In this document: piece after piece, positions 19,420-27,065 of the stretch
How the letters are laid out: each line of letters begins with the position of its first letter
Numbering within the stretch: position 1 is the first letter of the stretch
Source: Planctomycetota bacterium
Lineage (GTDB): Bacteria > Planctomycetota > UBA1135 > UBA2386
Assembly: GCA_016794425.1 (NCBI GenBank)
Contig: JAEUHR010000052.1
Coordinates: forward strand, 1-56,952
Direction: 5' to 3'
Length of the DNA: 56,952 nt
The notes under the pieces: model-generated
Seen by the model: the letters and a program-made list of their open reading frames with translations, nothing else
What the model was told of the DNA's origin: nothing
Database searches by the model: none
Made by a program: the position numbers and the translations under genes

Positions 19420-20436
19420 GTGGCGCGTAACCGCTCGCCGATCGCCCTCGACCTGCGCGACCGGTTCGTGCGGGCCGTGCAGCTGGAGCGCCGCGCCGGC
19501 GGCATCGCCGTGCTGGCTGCGCACGCGGTGCCGGTCGCCGGCGGCGGCGCCGCCCGAGCAGCCCAGTGGATCGAGGCCGGGCGCCAGCTGCTGCGCGACG
19601 GTTCGTTCCGCGGCCGCGACGCCGTCGCGGCGATCGGCCACGACGCGTTCGACACGCGGCGCATCCGGATCCCGACCGACAAGCTCGACGAGGCCGCGGA
19701 CCTGATCGCCCGCGAGATCCGCAGCCAACCGGATGCCGCCGCCGACGCGACGATCCTGCCGATCCCGGTCGTCGACCTGTTCGACCAGGGCCAGACCAAG
19801 CGCGAGTTCCTGTGCTGCTCGGCGCGCGGCGAGGCGATCGCCGAGCGCATCGCGGTGCTCGAGGCGCTCGGACTCGTGCCGACGGCGATCGACCTCGAAC
19901 CGTGCGCCCTGGTGCGACCGTTCGCGCACCGGGCGCAGCACGAGAGCTCGCTGCACCTCGACTTCGGTCTGCAGCGCAGCAGCATCACGATCGTGCGCGC
20001 CGGCGTGCCGGTGCTGATGAAGACCTCCCGGGTCGGTAGTGACCGGCTCACGCAGCTGCTGGCGCAGGGCCTGCACCTCGACGTGCCGTCGCTGCGGGAC
20101 CTGGATCGCGTGCCCGACGTCGACCATCGCGACCTGCACGAGGCCGTGGTCGCCGTGCTCGCCGAGCCGCTGGAACAGCTGCTGTGCGACCTCGGTAACG
20201 CGGTGCGCTACTGCGGTGCGCTGTTCCAGGGTCGCGCGGTGACCCAGCTGCGCGGCAGCGGCGACATCGCCGAGCTGCCGGGCCTGCTGCCGTACCTCGG
20301 CCGCCGGATCGGCATCACGGCCGAGGTCGCCGACCCGTTCGACGGCATCGCCGCGACCGACCTGCCGACCACGGCCGGCGGCGGCCGATCGGACTACTGC
20401 ACGGCGATGGGCCTGGCCCTGCGAGGCGTCGCGTGA
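19420..20436 (+). CDS. pilM: PilM-like actin-fold pilus assembly protein
   Basis: Cytoplasmic actin-like ATPase-fold protein of 338 aa that would form the inner platform with PilN. It opens with SPIALDLRDRFVRAVQLERR, the phosphate-1-like strand of PilM proteins, and has SLHLDFGLQRSSITIVRAG (phosphate-2 region) in the middle. AKGLALRG-type endings of PilM are matched by CTAMGLALRGVA at the C-terminus. Conservation is modest, so the call leans on gene order: it is followed without gaps by PilN-, PilO-, PilP- and PilQ-like genes. The GTG start at 19420 lies 106 bp after the pilin gene. The stop overlaps the next GTG start by 4 bp. Confidence 0.82.
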   Translation: MARNRSPIALDLRDRFVRAVQLERRAGGIAVLAAHAVPVAGGGAARAAQWIEAGRQLLRDGSFRGRDAVAAIGHDAFDTRRIRIPTDKLDEAADLIAREIRSQPDAAADATILPIPVVDLFDQGQTKREFLCCSARGEAIAERIAVLEALGLVPTAIDLEPCALVRPFAHRAQHESSLHLDFGLQRSSITIVRAGVPVLMKTSRVGSDRLTQLLAQGLHLDVPSLRDLDRVPDVDHRDLHEAVVAVLAEPLEQLLCDLGNAVRYCGALFQGRAVTQLRGSGDIAELPGLLPYLGRRIGITAEVADPFDGIAATDLPTTAGGGRSDYCTAMGLALRGVA

Positions 20437-21026
20437 GCCTCGCCCTCGACCTGCTGCCGGCGGCCTACCGCCAGCGCGTCGCGACCCGCCGCGCCAACCG
20501 CGAACTCGCCTGGATGGCGATCCCGGTGGTCGCCGCGCTGGTCGGCACCGACCTGCTGCTGCGGCAGCGGGTCGCCAACGTCACCCACATGGCGGAGCTG
20601 GCGCGCGAACAGGCGTTCGGCAAGCAGCACCTCGCCGCGACCACGCGCGAGATGACGCGCCGCGCCGGCGAACTGCAGCAGGCGATCGAAACCGCAGCGG
20701 CGCAGATCGCCGCGCCGCGGATGACCGCGCTGCTCGACGGCCTGCTGGCCGACCGACCCGCCGGCGTGCGCTTCCAGGAACTGCTCTGCGTGCTGGACCC
20801 GTGGACGCCGAGCGGCGCCCCGACGGTCCAGCTGCGCGCCAGCTGTGCCACCGCCGCGGAGTTCACGCAGTACGTCACGGCGCTGCGCGTGCTCGACGCG
20901 CTGCCGCCGCTGGCCTGCGAACGCAGCGACATCCTGCCCGGCAGCGGCGACTTCGGCTTCCAGCTGCAGACCGACACGGCGGCGGCAGCGGCGGCGGCGG
21001 CAGCGGCGCCGGGAGGTGGCCGATGA
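20433..21026 (+). CDS. pilN: PilN-like inner-membrane assembly protein
   Basis: A 197-aa bitopic protein. The N-terminus SLALDLLPAAYRQR matches the PilN theme of a short motif that docks into the PilM groove (INLLP in most species). A TM helix follows (AWMAIPVVAALVGTDLLL), then a periplasmic coiled coil (residues about 50-90) and a small alpha/beta domain. The tail is a run of Ala and Gly. The GTG start overlaps the pilM stop (GTGA). It is expected to heterodimerise with the next gene product. Confidence 0.78.
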   Translation: MSLALDLLPAAYRQRVATRRANRELAWMAIPVVAALVGTDLLLRQRVANVTHMAELAREQAFGKQHLAATTREMTRRAGELQQAIETAAAQIAAPRMTALLDGLLADRPAGVRFQELLCVLDPWTPSGAPTVQLRASCATAAEFTQYVTALRVLDALPPLACERSDILPGSGDFGFQLQTDTAAAAAAAAAAPGGGR

Positions 21027-21541
21027 ACCGCCGCCTGCTGGCCGCCCTGACGCTGGCCGCGATCCCGGCCACCTACTACGCGACGCTCGGCCGCCACCAC
21101 CACGCCCGCATCGCCGCGAGCCATGCCGAGCTCGACGCGGCCTACGCCGAGTACGACGCTGCGACCGAGGAAGCGGCGCGCGCGGCCTCGCTGCAGCGCG
21201 ACGTCGACGAACTGCAGCGCTGGCACGACCAGCTGCGCGCCCGGCTGCGGTTCGATCCGGTTGCCGATCCGGCGGTGCTGGCGATCCGCCCGCTGCTGCA
21301 GCAGGCCGGCCTCGCGGTGCTGCAGGCCGAGACGATCGGCGACAACGGCCGTTGGTCGATGCCGCACGAACGCGTGCGCGTGGTCGTGACCGGGCGCTTC
21401 GGCGACCTGTTCGCGGCCGTGCAGCAGCTCGAGAACGCGACGCCGCCGACCCGCGTGACCAGCCTCAACGTGCGCGCGAACGCCGACCAGACCACCGTGC
21501 GCGCCGAACTCGAGATCGCGCGGACCGGAGGTGCGCCGTGA
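21023..21541 (+). CDS. pilO: PilO-like inner-membrane assembly protein
   Basis: A 172-aa protein with an N-terminal TM segment (RLLAALTLAAIPATYYATL), a coiled coil (ELDAAYAEYDAATEEAARAA) and a ferredoxin-like periplasmic domain ending in strands (VRVVVTGRFGDLFAAVQQLE, TTVRAELEIA). This matches the GspM/PilO architecture. Sequence identity to known PilO is not obvious; position between PilN and PilP supports the name. The start is the ATG of an ATGA overlap, with GGGAGG 7 bp upstream. Confidence 0.72.
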   Translation: MNRRLLAALTLAAIPATYYATLGRHHHARIAASHAELDAAYAEYDAATEEAARAASLQRDVDELQRWHDQLRARLRFDPVADPAVLAIRPLLQQAGLAVLQAETIGDNGRWSMPHERVRVVVTGRFGDLFAAVQQLENATPPTRVTSLNVRANADQTTVRAELEIARTGGAP

Positions 21542-22125
21542 GCGCCACCGTCAGTCCGGCGCCGACGCCCCGCCGCCCGCGGCGGCTCGACCGCCGCCTG
21601 CTGGCCCTGGTGCTGCTGGTGCCGGTGCTGGTCGTGGCCTGGATCCCGGTGCTGAGCGGCCCGGCGCCGCGGCCGAGTGCGGCGCCGCGGTCGACGGCGC
21701 TGCCGGAGCCGCCACCGGCCCCCGCCGGCGAGACCGCGGTGCCGTCGCTGCCGCCGCCGGACGCCGCCACGCTGGCGGTGCGCGTGCAGCGCCAGGTGGC
21801 AGCGTTCGCGGCGCGCTGGTCGCCGACCGACGCCGATCCGTTCCATCCGGACAGCGGCGCCGGCGCGCCGCGCAGCGAGCCGAAGCCGACCACCGTGCCG
21901 GCGCCGGAACGTTCGCACCGCGCCGAACTGGTGCCGACGGCCGTGCTGCAGAGCCAGGGCGAACTGCCGCTGGCGATCATCGGCGGCCAGACCTACCGGC
22001 CCGGCGACGAGGTCGCCGGCCATCGCATCGTCGCGATCGAGGAGCGCCGCGTCGTGTTCCGCCGCGGCGACGAGACCTTCGCGGTGTCGATTCCCCAGCC
22101 GACCCTCGGCACCAGGAACCCATGA
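21538..22125 (+). CDS. PilP/GspC-like connector protein
   Basis: A 195-aa protein with an N-terminal TM helix (RLLALVLLVPVLVVAWIPVL). A long Pro/Ala-rich periplasmic linker (residues about 40-130) follows, then a compact C-terminal HR-type domain (LPLAIIGGQTYRPGDEVAGH, then RIVAIEERRVVFRRGDETF). Such domains link the inner platform to the secretin N0/N1 domains in GspC and PilP. No lipobox is present, so it resembles GspC in topology but sits in the PilP gene position. The GTG start overlaps the pilO stop and the stop overlaps the secretin ATG. Confidence 0.78.
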   Translation: MSATVSPAPTPRRPRRLDRRLLALVLLVPVLVVAWIPVLSGPAPRPSAAPRSTALPEPPPAPAGETAVPSLPPPDAATLAVRVQRQVAAFAARWSPTDADPFHPDSGAGAPRSEPKPTTVPAPERSHRAELVPTAVLQSQGELPLAIIGGQTYRPGDEVAGHRIVAIEERRVVFRRGDETFAVSIPQPTLGTRNP

Positions 22126-23774
22126 CCGAACGCCACCCCCCTCGCCACCTGCGCCTCGCCGCGCTGGCGGCCCTGGTCGCGGCCGCGCTGCCGGCGCAGC
22201 AGGCGACCCCGCTGGTCACGCTGAGCGTGCGCGACGAGAGCCTCGGCAACCTGCTGCAGGCGCTGTCGGTGCAGCACCGGATCAGCGTCGTCGCCGGCGA
22301 CCGGCTCGACGCCAAGGTGTCGATCAACCTCTACGACGTGCCGCTGGAAGAAGCGCTGGCCCAGGTGCTGGCGACGCAGGGGCTCGCATTCGTCAAACAG
22401 GGCTCGGCCTACCGCGTCGTGACCCCCGAGCAGCACAAGGCGGCGCTGCTGGCCGCCGATCCGCTCGAGACCCGCGTGGTCGTGCTGGACCACCTGACCG
22501 CCGGCCAGGCGCAGAAGCTGCTGCAGCCGCTGCTGTCGGCCGACGGCAAGCTGACGATGGCCGACGAGACGTCGACGTCGACGGGCGGCAGCGGCAGCTC
22601 CACGACGACGACGACCGGCCAGCGGCAGGCGATCGTCGTGCAGGACCACGCGTCGGTGCTCGCCGGCCTGATGGCGGCGATCGAACGGCTCGACCAGCCG
22701 CCGCAGCAGGTGCTGCTCGAGGCGACGATCCTCAGCATCGACCTCGGCGAGGACAACCGGCTCGGCGTCGACCTGAACGTGCTCGGCGGCATCGACTTCA
22801 ACCAGCTCGGCCCGGTGTCGGACCTGACCGGCATCGGCGACTACCTGGCCACCGGCGCGCAGTTCGACGACCACCTGGTCAGCGGCCGTACGTTCGGCTT
22901 CGCCAACCCGGTCACGCAGGGACTCTCGCTCGGCTACATCCAGAACAACGTCGCCGCGTTCGTCGAAGCGCTCGAGCAGACCACCAACGCGACGATCGTC
23001 AGCAACCCGCGCGTCGTCGCGCTGAACGGCGAACAGGCCGAGATCATCGTCGGTGGCCGCCTCGGCTACTCGACGGTGGTCCAGAACCAGACCAGCTCGA
23101 TCGAGCAGATCGACTTCCTCGAGACCGGCACCCAGCTCGAGTTCCGCCCGTTCATCGGTGAGGACGGCTGGATCCGCATGGAGGTCCACCCGCAGAACAG
23201 CGCCGGCGTGATCGACCCGGTGTCGGGCATCCCGTCCGAGTCGACGACCGAGATCACGACCAAGATCCTGATGCGCGACGGCCAGACGCTGATCCTCGGC
23301 GGCCTGATCGGCGAGTCGGTGTCGACGGTGCGCACGCAGATCCCGCTGCTGGGCAGCCTGCCGCTGCTCGGCTGGCTGTTCGGTCGCACGGTCGAGACCG
23401 TGTCGCGCCGCGAACTCGTGATCCTGCTGACGCCGCACGTGCTCGATCCGGTCGAGTCCGCGCGCCGCGCCGATGCGACGCGAGCCCGCTACGCGGCGGC
23501 CCGGCGCAGCCAGTGGGACTCGCTGTCGCCGTACGTGCGGCCCGTGATGGCGCGCCGCCACCTCGCCGACGCACAGGTGCTGCGCGCGCAAGGTGATCTC
23601 GACGGGGCGCTCGGCGCCTGCGAACGCGCGCTGAGCCTGAACCCGACCGAGGCCGACGCGGCCGTGCTGCGTGAGGAACTGCTGCAGGACCTGGCGCTGC
23701 AGAACCTGCCCGGCGGCGACGCCGCGGCGTCGCTGCTGGTGCTGAAGTCGCTGCGCACCGGAGGCATGCGATGA
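22122..23774 (+). CDS. Secretin (PilQ/GspD-like outer-membrane pore)
   Basis: Outer-membrane secretin of 550 aa with a signal peptide (residues 1-26, ending LPAQ). An STN/N0-like domain spans residues 30-105 (LGNLLQALSVQHRISVVAG). An N1/N3-type region follows, interrupted by a Ser/Thr-rich loop at about 150-166 with runs of Thr. The secretin domain runs from about 196 to 445, with QQVLLEATILSIDLGEDNRL, ATIVSNPRVVALNGEQAEI and the beta-lip signature IPLLGSLPLLGWLFGRTV, then RRELVILLTPHVL. Beyond it is a C-terminal segment with one TPR-like repeat (LRAQGDLDGALGACERALSL) instead of an ordinary S-domain. The start overlaps the upstream stop (ATGA). Confidence 0.93.
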   Translation: MTERHPPRHLRLAALAALVAAALPAQQATPLVTLSVRDESLGNLLQALSVQHRISVVAGDRLDAKVSINLYDVPLEEALAQVLATQGLAFVKQGSAYRVVTPEQHKAALLAADPLETRVVVLDHLTAGQAQKLLQPLLSADGKLTMADETSTSTGGSGSSTTTTTGQRQAIVVQDHASVLAGLMAAIERLDQPPQQVLLEATILSIDLGEDNRLGVDLNVLGGIDFNQLGPVSDLTGIGDYLATGAQFDDHLVSGRTFGFANPVTQGLSLGYIQNNVAAFVEALEQTTNATIVSNPRVVALNGEQAEIIVGGRLGYSTVVQNQTSSIEQIDFLETGTQLEFRPFIGEDGWIRMEVHPQNSAGVIDPVSGIPSESTTEITTKILMRDGQTLILGGLIGESVSTVRTQIPLLGSLPLLGWLFGRTVETVSRRELVILLTPHVLDPVESARRADATRARYAAARRSQWDSLSPYVRPVMARRHLADAQVLRAQGDLDGALGACERALSLNPTEADAAVLREELLQDLALQNLPGGDAAASLLVLKSLRTGGMR

Positions 23775-24979
23775 ACCGCCACCACGTTTCCGGCCTGCTG
23801 TTCGCGGCGCTGCTCGCCGCCGGCTGCACGACCACGGCCGACGAACCGGTGCGCGCGCTCGACTCGGGCCAGTGGCGCACCGCGAAGTCGCGCATGTACC
23901 AGGACCTGGCGATGCAGTGCCTGCAGGCCGACGACCGCGACCGCGCGCTGCAGCTGCTGCAGCAGGCGGTGCAGTTCGACCCGGCCGACGCGTCGAGCCT
24001 CGAACTGCTGGCTCGCCTCGCGACCGCCGACGGCAACCTGCCGGCCGCGACCGCCGCCGCGCAGCTGCTGCTGCGCGTGCAGCCCGAATCGCCGACCGCC
24101 TGGTGCACGCTCGGCGCCGCCGCCGAAGCCGCCAACGACCCGACCGTCGCCGAGCAGGCCTACCGCCGCGCCGCACGGTCGGCGGGCGACGACCCGCGCC
24201 CCGCGATCGACCTGCACCGGCTGCTGCTGGCCGAGCAGCGCGAGCCCGAAGCGCAGGCACTGCGCACGGAGCTGGCGCGGCGGCACCCGCGCCGCGTCGA
24301 GCCGCTGCTCGACCACGCCGCCTGGCTCGCGAGCGCCGGCCGCTGGTCCGAGGCGACCGCGGCGTTCGACGCGGCGCTGCAGCAGAAGCCGGGCGAGCCC
24401 GCCGCCGCCGCCGGCCTGGCGCTCGGCGCGCTGCTGAGCCGGCAGCCGGGCACGGCGCTGGCACTGTGCGACCGGCTGCCGCCGCGCGCGCGCGCCGACC
24501 ACCCGACGCTGCAGATGTCGCTGGCGATCGCGCACCTGCAGAACGGCGACCTCGACGCCGCCCTGCGCGAACTCGACGCCGCCGACGCGTGGCGCACCGA
24601 ACCGGTACCGGTGCGGCTGCTGCGCGCCGAGCTGCTGTTCCGCCTGCGCCGCCACGACGCGGCGCTGGCCGAGTACGAGCAGGTGCTGGCCGCGACGCCG
24701 GACGATCCGCGCGCGAACCTCGGCTGCGGCCGCGTGCTGTTGCTGCTGCAGCGCCCGCACGCCGCGGTCCGTTCGCTGCAGCTCGCGGTCGCACGCCAGC
24801 CAGGCAACGCCGGCGGCCGCGCGCTGCTCTGCACCGCGCTGGCCGCCAGCGGCGACGTCGATGCCGCGCGCCGCGAGTTCGACGCGCTGCGCACGCTGCC
24901 CGACAGTGCCGAGCTGGCCTCTGAACTGCGCCAGCTCCATCCCGAACTGCGCAGCGACGCTGCCGAGGGCCGCCGATGA
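23771..24979 (+). CDS. TPR-repeat lipoprotein (possible pilotin/PilF-like)
   Basis: A 402-aa lipoprotein with lipobox LLAAGC (Cys19). At least eight tetratricopeptide-like repeats follow, for example ALQLLQQAVQFDPADASSLE, EAFDAALQQKPGEP-like units and AALAEYEQVLAATPDDPRAN. It is probably anchored in the outer membrane facing the periplasm. PilF/PilW pilotins are TPR lipoproteins that help secretin assembly, and this gene is translationally coupled to the secretin by a 4-bp overlap. That makes a pilotin role plausible, although PilF is shorter (about 250 aa). It is also coupled to the histidine kinase gene downstream. Confidence 0.78.
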   Translation: MNRHHVSGLLFAALLAAGCTTTADEPVRALDSGQWRTAKSRMYQDLAMQCLQADDRDRALQLLQQAVQFDPADASSLELLARLATADGNLPAATAAAQLLLRVQPESPTAWCTLGAAAEAANDPTVAEQAYRRAARSAGDDPRPAIDLHRLLLAEQREPEAQALRTELARRHPRRVEPLLDHAAWLASAGRWSEATAAFDAALQQKPGEPAAAAGLALGALLSRQPGTALALCDRLPPRARADHPTLQMSLAIAHLQNGDLDAALRELDAADAWRTEPVPVRLLRAELLFRLRRHDAALAEYEQVLAATPDDPRANLGCGRVLLLLQRPHAAVRSLQLAVARQPGNAGGRALLCTALAASGDVDAARREFDALRTLPDSAELASELRQLHPELRSDAAEGRR

Positions 24980-26328
24980 CCGACCCAGGCCCCGTCCGTC
25001 CGTCGCTGCCACGCCGCCTCGCCGCCGCGTTGCGTCGCGCCACCCCGCGCGCCGGCGCCGGCGCCGGCCCGCGCGGCCTCGCCGCCGTGTGGGAAGCGCT
25101 CGGCCGTTCGCCGCTCGACTGCACTGCGCCCGGCCAGAGCGCCTGGGACGCGGCCGTGCAGCAGATCCGGCTGCAGCACGACGCGATGCTGCAGGCCCAG
25201 CAGCTGTTGCTGCGCACCACGGTCGCCGAGGAACAGCTGCGGCTGACCCACGCCGCGCTGGGTGCGCTGGTCGACGGTGTGCTGCTGCTCGACCCGACCG
25301 AACGCATCGTCTACGCCAACACGACCGCGCGCCGCGTGCTGCAGGTCGGCGACCAGCCGAACCAGCGGCTCGAGCAGGCGGCGGCGCCGTTCGCGATCGT
25401 CGAAGGCATCCGCGCCGTGCTCGGCGCCGACCTCGCCCACTCGGTCAAGACCTGCCGCATCGAGTGCGAGGACCAGGGACGCCGCCTCGTCTACCTGATC
25501 CGCGACCTGACGCCGAGCGGCGCCGAGACGCCGCAGCACGTGCGCGTCGTCGTGCTCGAGGACTGGACCGCCGAGGAACGCGCCTCGCGCGCCAAGTCCG
25601 AGTTCATCTACAGCGTCTCGCACGAACTGAAGACGCCGCTGACCGCGATCCAGGCGTCGCTGGAGCTCGCCAACGAACCGGCCGCGTTGTCGGCCGACGA
25701 CCGCGACAAGCTGATCCGCGTCTCGTACGAGGAGTCGATCCGGCTGTCGCAGATGGTCGCCGAGCTGCTGGACCTGGCGCGCATCGAGGCCGGCCTGACC
25801 GAGTTCCGCCGCGAACAGGTCGACATGCGGGCCCTGTTCGACGGCCTGCGGGCGCTGCACCAGCCGTTGTGCGACCGCAAGTCGATCCTGCTGCGCTGGG
25901 ACATCAGCGACTACCTGGCCGACCTGACCGGCGATGCGCGGCTGTTGCGGCAAGCGCTGGTCAACGTGATCGGCAACGCCGTCAAGTACACCAAGGACGG
26001 CGGCGAAGTCTCGGTGACAGCGCGCCTGCAGGGCGCCGAGCTGGTCACGACCGTGCGCGACACCGGCATCGGCATCGCCGAGGAGGACCTGCCGCGCGTG
26101 TTCGAGAAGTTCTTCCGCGCCAAGAGTGCCGAGCAGTCGGCCATTCAAGGCACCGGACTGGGCCTGCCGATGGCCCGCTTCATCGTCGAGAAGCACCAGG
26201 GCCGCATCGAGCTGTCGTCGCAACTCGGTGTCGGCACCGAGTTCCGGATCTTCCTGCCGGTCCTGTCGATGGACACGGACGAGGAAGGGACCTCGTCGCT
26301 GGTGTCGGTCGACGAATCCTCGAAGTAG
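24976..26328 (+). CDS. Cytoplasmic PAS-type sensor histidine kinase inside the pilus operon
   Basis: A 450-aa kinase with no membrane segment. The N-terminal 85 residues are Ala/Arg-rich then coiled. A PAS-like domain spans about 90-200 (DGVLLLDPTERIVYANTTAR). HisKA has its H-box at SVSHELKTPLTAIQ (His216). HATPase_c has N-box VIGNAVKYTKDGG, G1 DTGIGIAEEDLP, F-box FEKFFRAK and G2 GTGLGLPMAR. The most likely partner is the REC protein encoded 11 bp downstream. It overlaps the TPR lipoprotein gene by 4 bp, so it is made together with the secretion machine. The signal it senses is unknown and must be cytosolic or relayed. Confidence 0.92.
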   Translation: MTDPGPVRPSLPRRLAAALRRATPRAGAGAGPRGLAAVWEALGRSPLDCTAPGQSAWDAAVQQIRLQHDAMLQAQQLLLRTTVAEEQLRLTHAALGALVDGVLLLDPTERIVYANTTARRVLQVGDQPNQRLEQAAAPFAIVEGIRAVLGADLAHSVKTCRIECEDQGRRLVYLIRDLTPSGAETPQHVRVVVLEDWTAEERASRAKSEFIYSVSHELKTPLTAIQASLELANEPAALSADDRDKLIRVSYEESIRLSQMVAELLDLARIEAGLTEFRREQVDMRALFDGLRALHQPLCDRKSILLRWDISDYLADLTGDARLLRQALVNVIGNAVKYTKDGGEVSVTARLQGAELVTTVRDTGIGIAEEDLPRVFEKFFRAKSAEQSAIQGTGLGLPMARFIVEKHQGRIELSSQLGVGTEFRIFLPVLSMDTDEEGTSSLVSVDESSK

Positions 26329-26339
26329 CCGCCGGAGCC

Positions 26340-26717
26340 ATGACCCAGCCACACATCCTCGTGGTGGACGACGACCCGGGGATCCGGTTCGCGCTGGCGT
26401 TGAAGCTGCGCTCGGTCGGCTACGAGGTCAGCGAAGCCACCGACGGCATCGAGGCGCTCGAGTCCGTCGCGAAGCGCTGCCCGGACCTAGTCGTGCTCGA
26501 CGTCGGCATGCCGCGCCTCGACGGCTACTCGGTCGCGCAGCGGCTGCACGCCGACGCGGCGACGCGCGCGGTGCCGATCGTGATCCTGACCGCGCAGAAC
26601 CTGCAGGTGCCGGCCGACGTCGCCGCAAAGCTGGGTCGGCATCGCTTCCTGACCAAGCCGTTCAGCCCGCGCGAGGTGCAGCGCACGATCGGCGAACTGC
26701 TGCAGCGGGAGGCCTGA
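26340..26717 (+). CDS. Single-domain response regulator (REC only)
   Basis: A 125-aa receiver with all catalytic residues: acidic triad Asp10-Asp11-Asp12, phosphoacceptor Asp54 in VVLDVGMP, switch Thr84 and Lys106 in FLTKPF. There is no output domain, so it must act by protein contact, like CheY or PilG/PilH. It lies between a kinase and a STAS protein and just upstream of the assembly ATPase. That suggests output on the machine itself or on the STAS partner. The ATG at 26340 follows GGAG at 26333. Confidence 0.92.
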   Translation: MTQPHILVVDDDPGIRFALALKLRSVGYEVSEATDGIEALESVAKRCPDLVVLDVGMPRLDGYSVAQRLHADAATRAVPIVILTAQNLQVPADVAAKLGRHRFLTKPFSPREVQRTIGELLQREA

Positions 26718-26719
26718 CC

Positions 26720-27064
26720 ATGGCAGTCGTCGCGGCCGAGGACGGCACCCTGGTGACGCTGTACGTCGACGGCGCGATCGACTCGCACGCCGGCGGCGCG
26801 CTGCAGGCGATCGCCGACGCGGCGCTGGCCGCCGGCTCGACGCGCGTGCTGGTCAACCTGCAGAAGGCCAAGCAGCCCAACTCCGCCGGCTTGCAGGCGA
26901 TGGTGCAGCTGGCGCGCGCCGTGATCGGCAAGGGCGCCCGCATCGCGCTGGTCGGCCCCACTCCACACCTGCTCGACGTGCTGAAGGCGACGCGGCTCGA
27001 CCGTCGGTTCGCGGTGTTCGATTCCACCGAGATGGCGCTGAAGAACCTGCGCCTGGAGACCTGA
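26720..27064 (+). CDS. STAS-domain protein (anti-sigma-antagonist-like)
   Basis: A 114-aa stand-alone STAS domain: VTLYVDGAIDSHAGGALQAI (strand and helix 1), TRVLVNLQKAKQPNSAGLQA and ARIALVGPTPHLLDVLKAT. The Ser in PNSAGL is at the position phosphorylated in SpoIIAA-type proteins, but the acidic residue usually just before it (DSSG) is replaced. No anti-sigma kinase of the RsbW type is nearby, so it may be a scaffold or a target of the REC protein. The ATG follows the regulator stop by 2 bp and the stop is 1 bp before the GTG of the ATPase gene. Confidence 0.85.
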   Translation: MAVVAAEDGTLVTLYVDGAIDSHAGGALQAIADAALAAGSTRVLVNLQKAKQPNSAGLQAMVQLARAVIGKGARIALVGPTPHLLDVLKATRLDRRFAVFDSTEMALKNLRLET

Positions 27065-27065
27065 C

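Noticed and set aside
22580..22620. Thr/Ser codon run in the secretin as a possible frameshift or error
   Set aside because: The frame is intact on both sides and Ser/Thr-rich loops between secretin N-domains are common.
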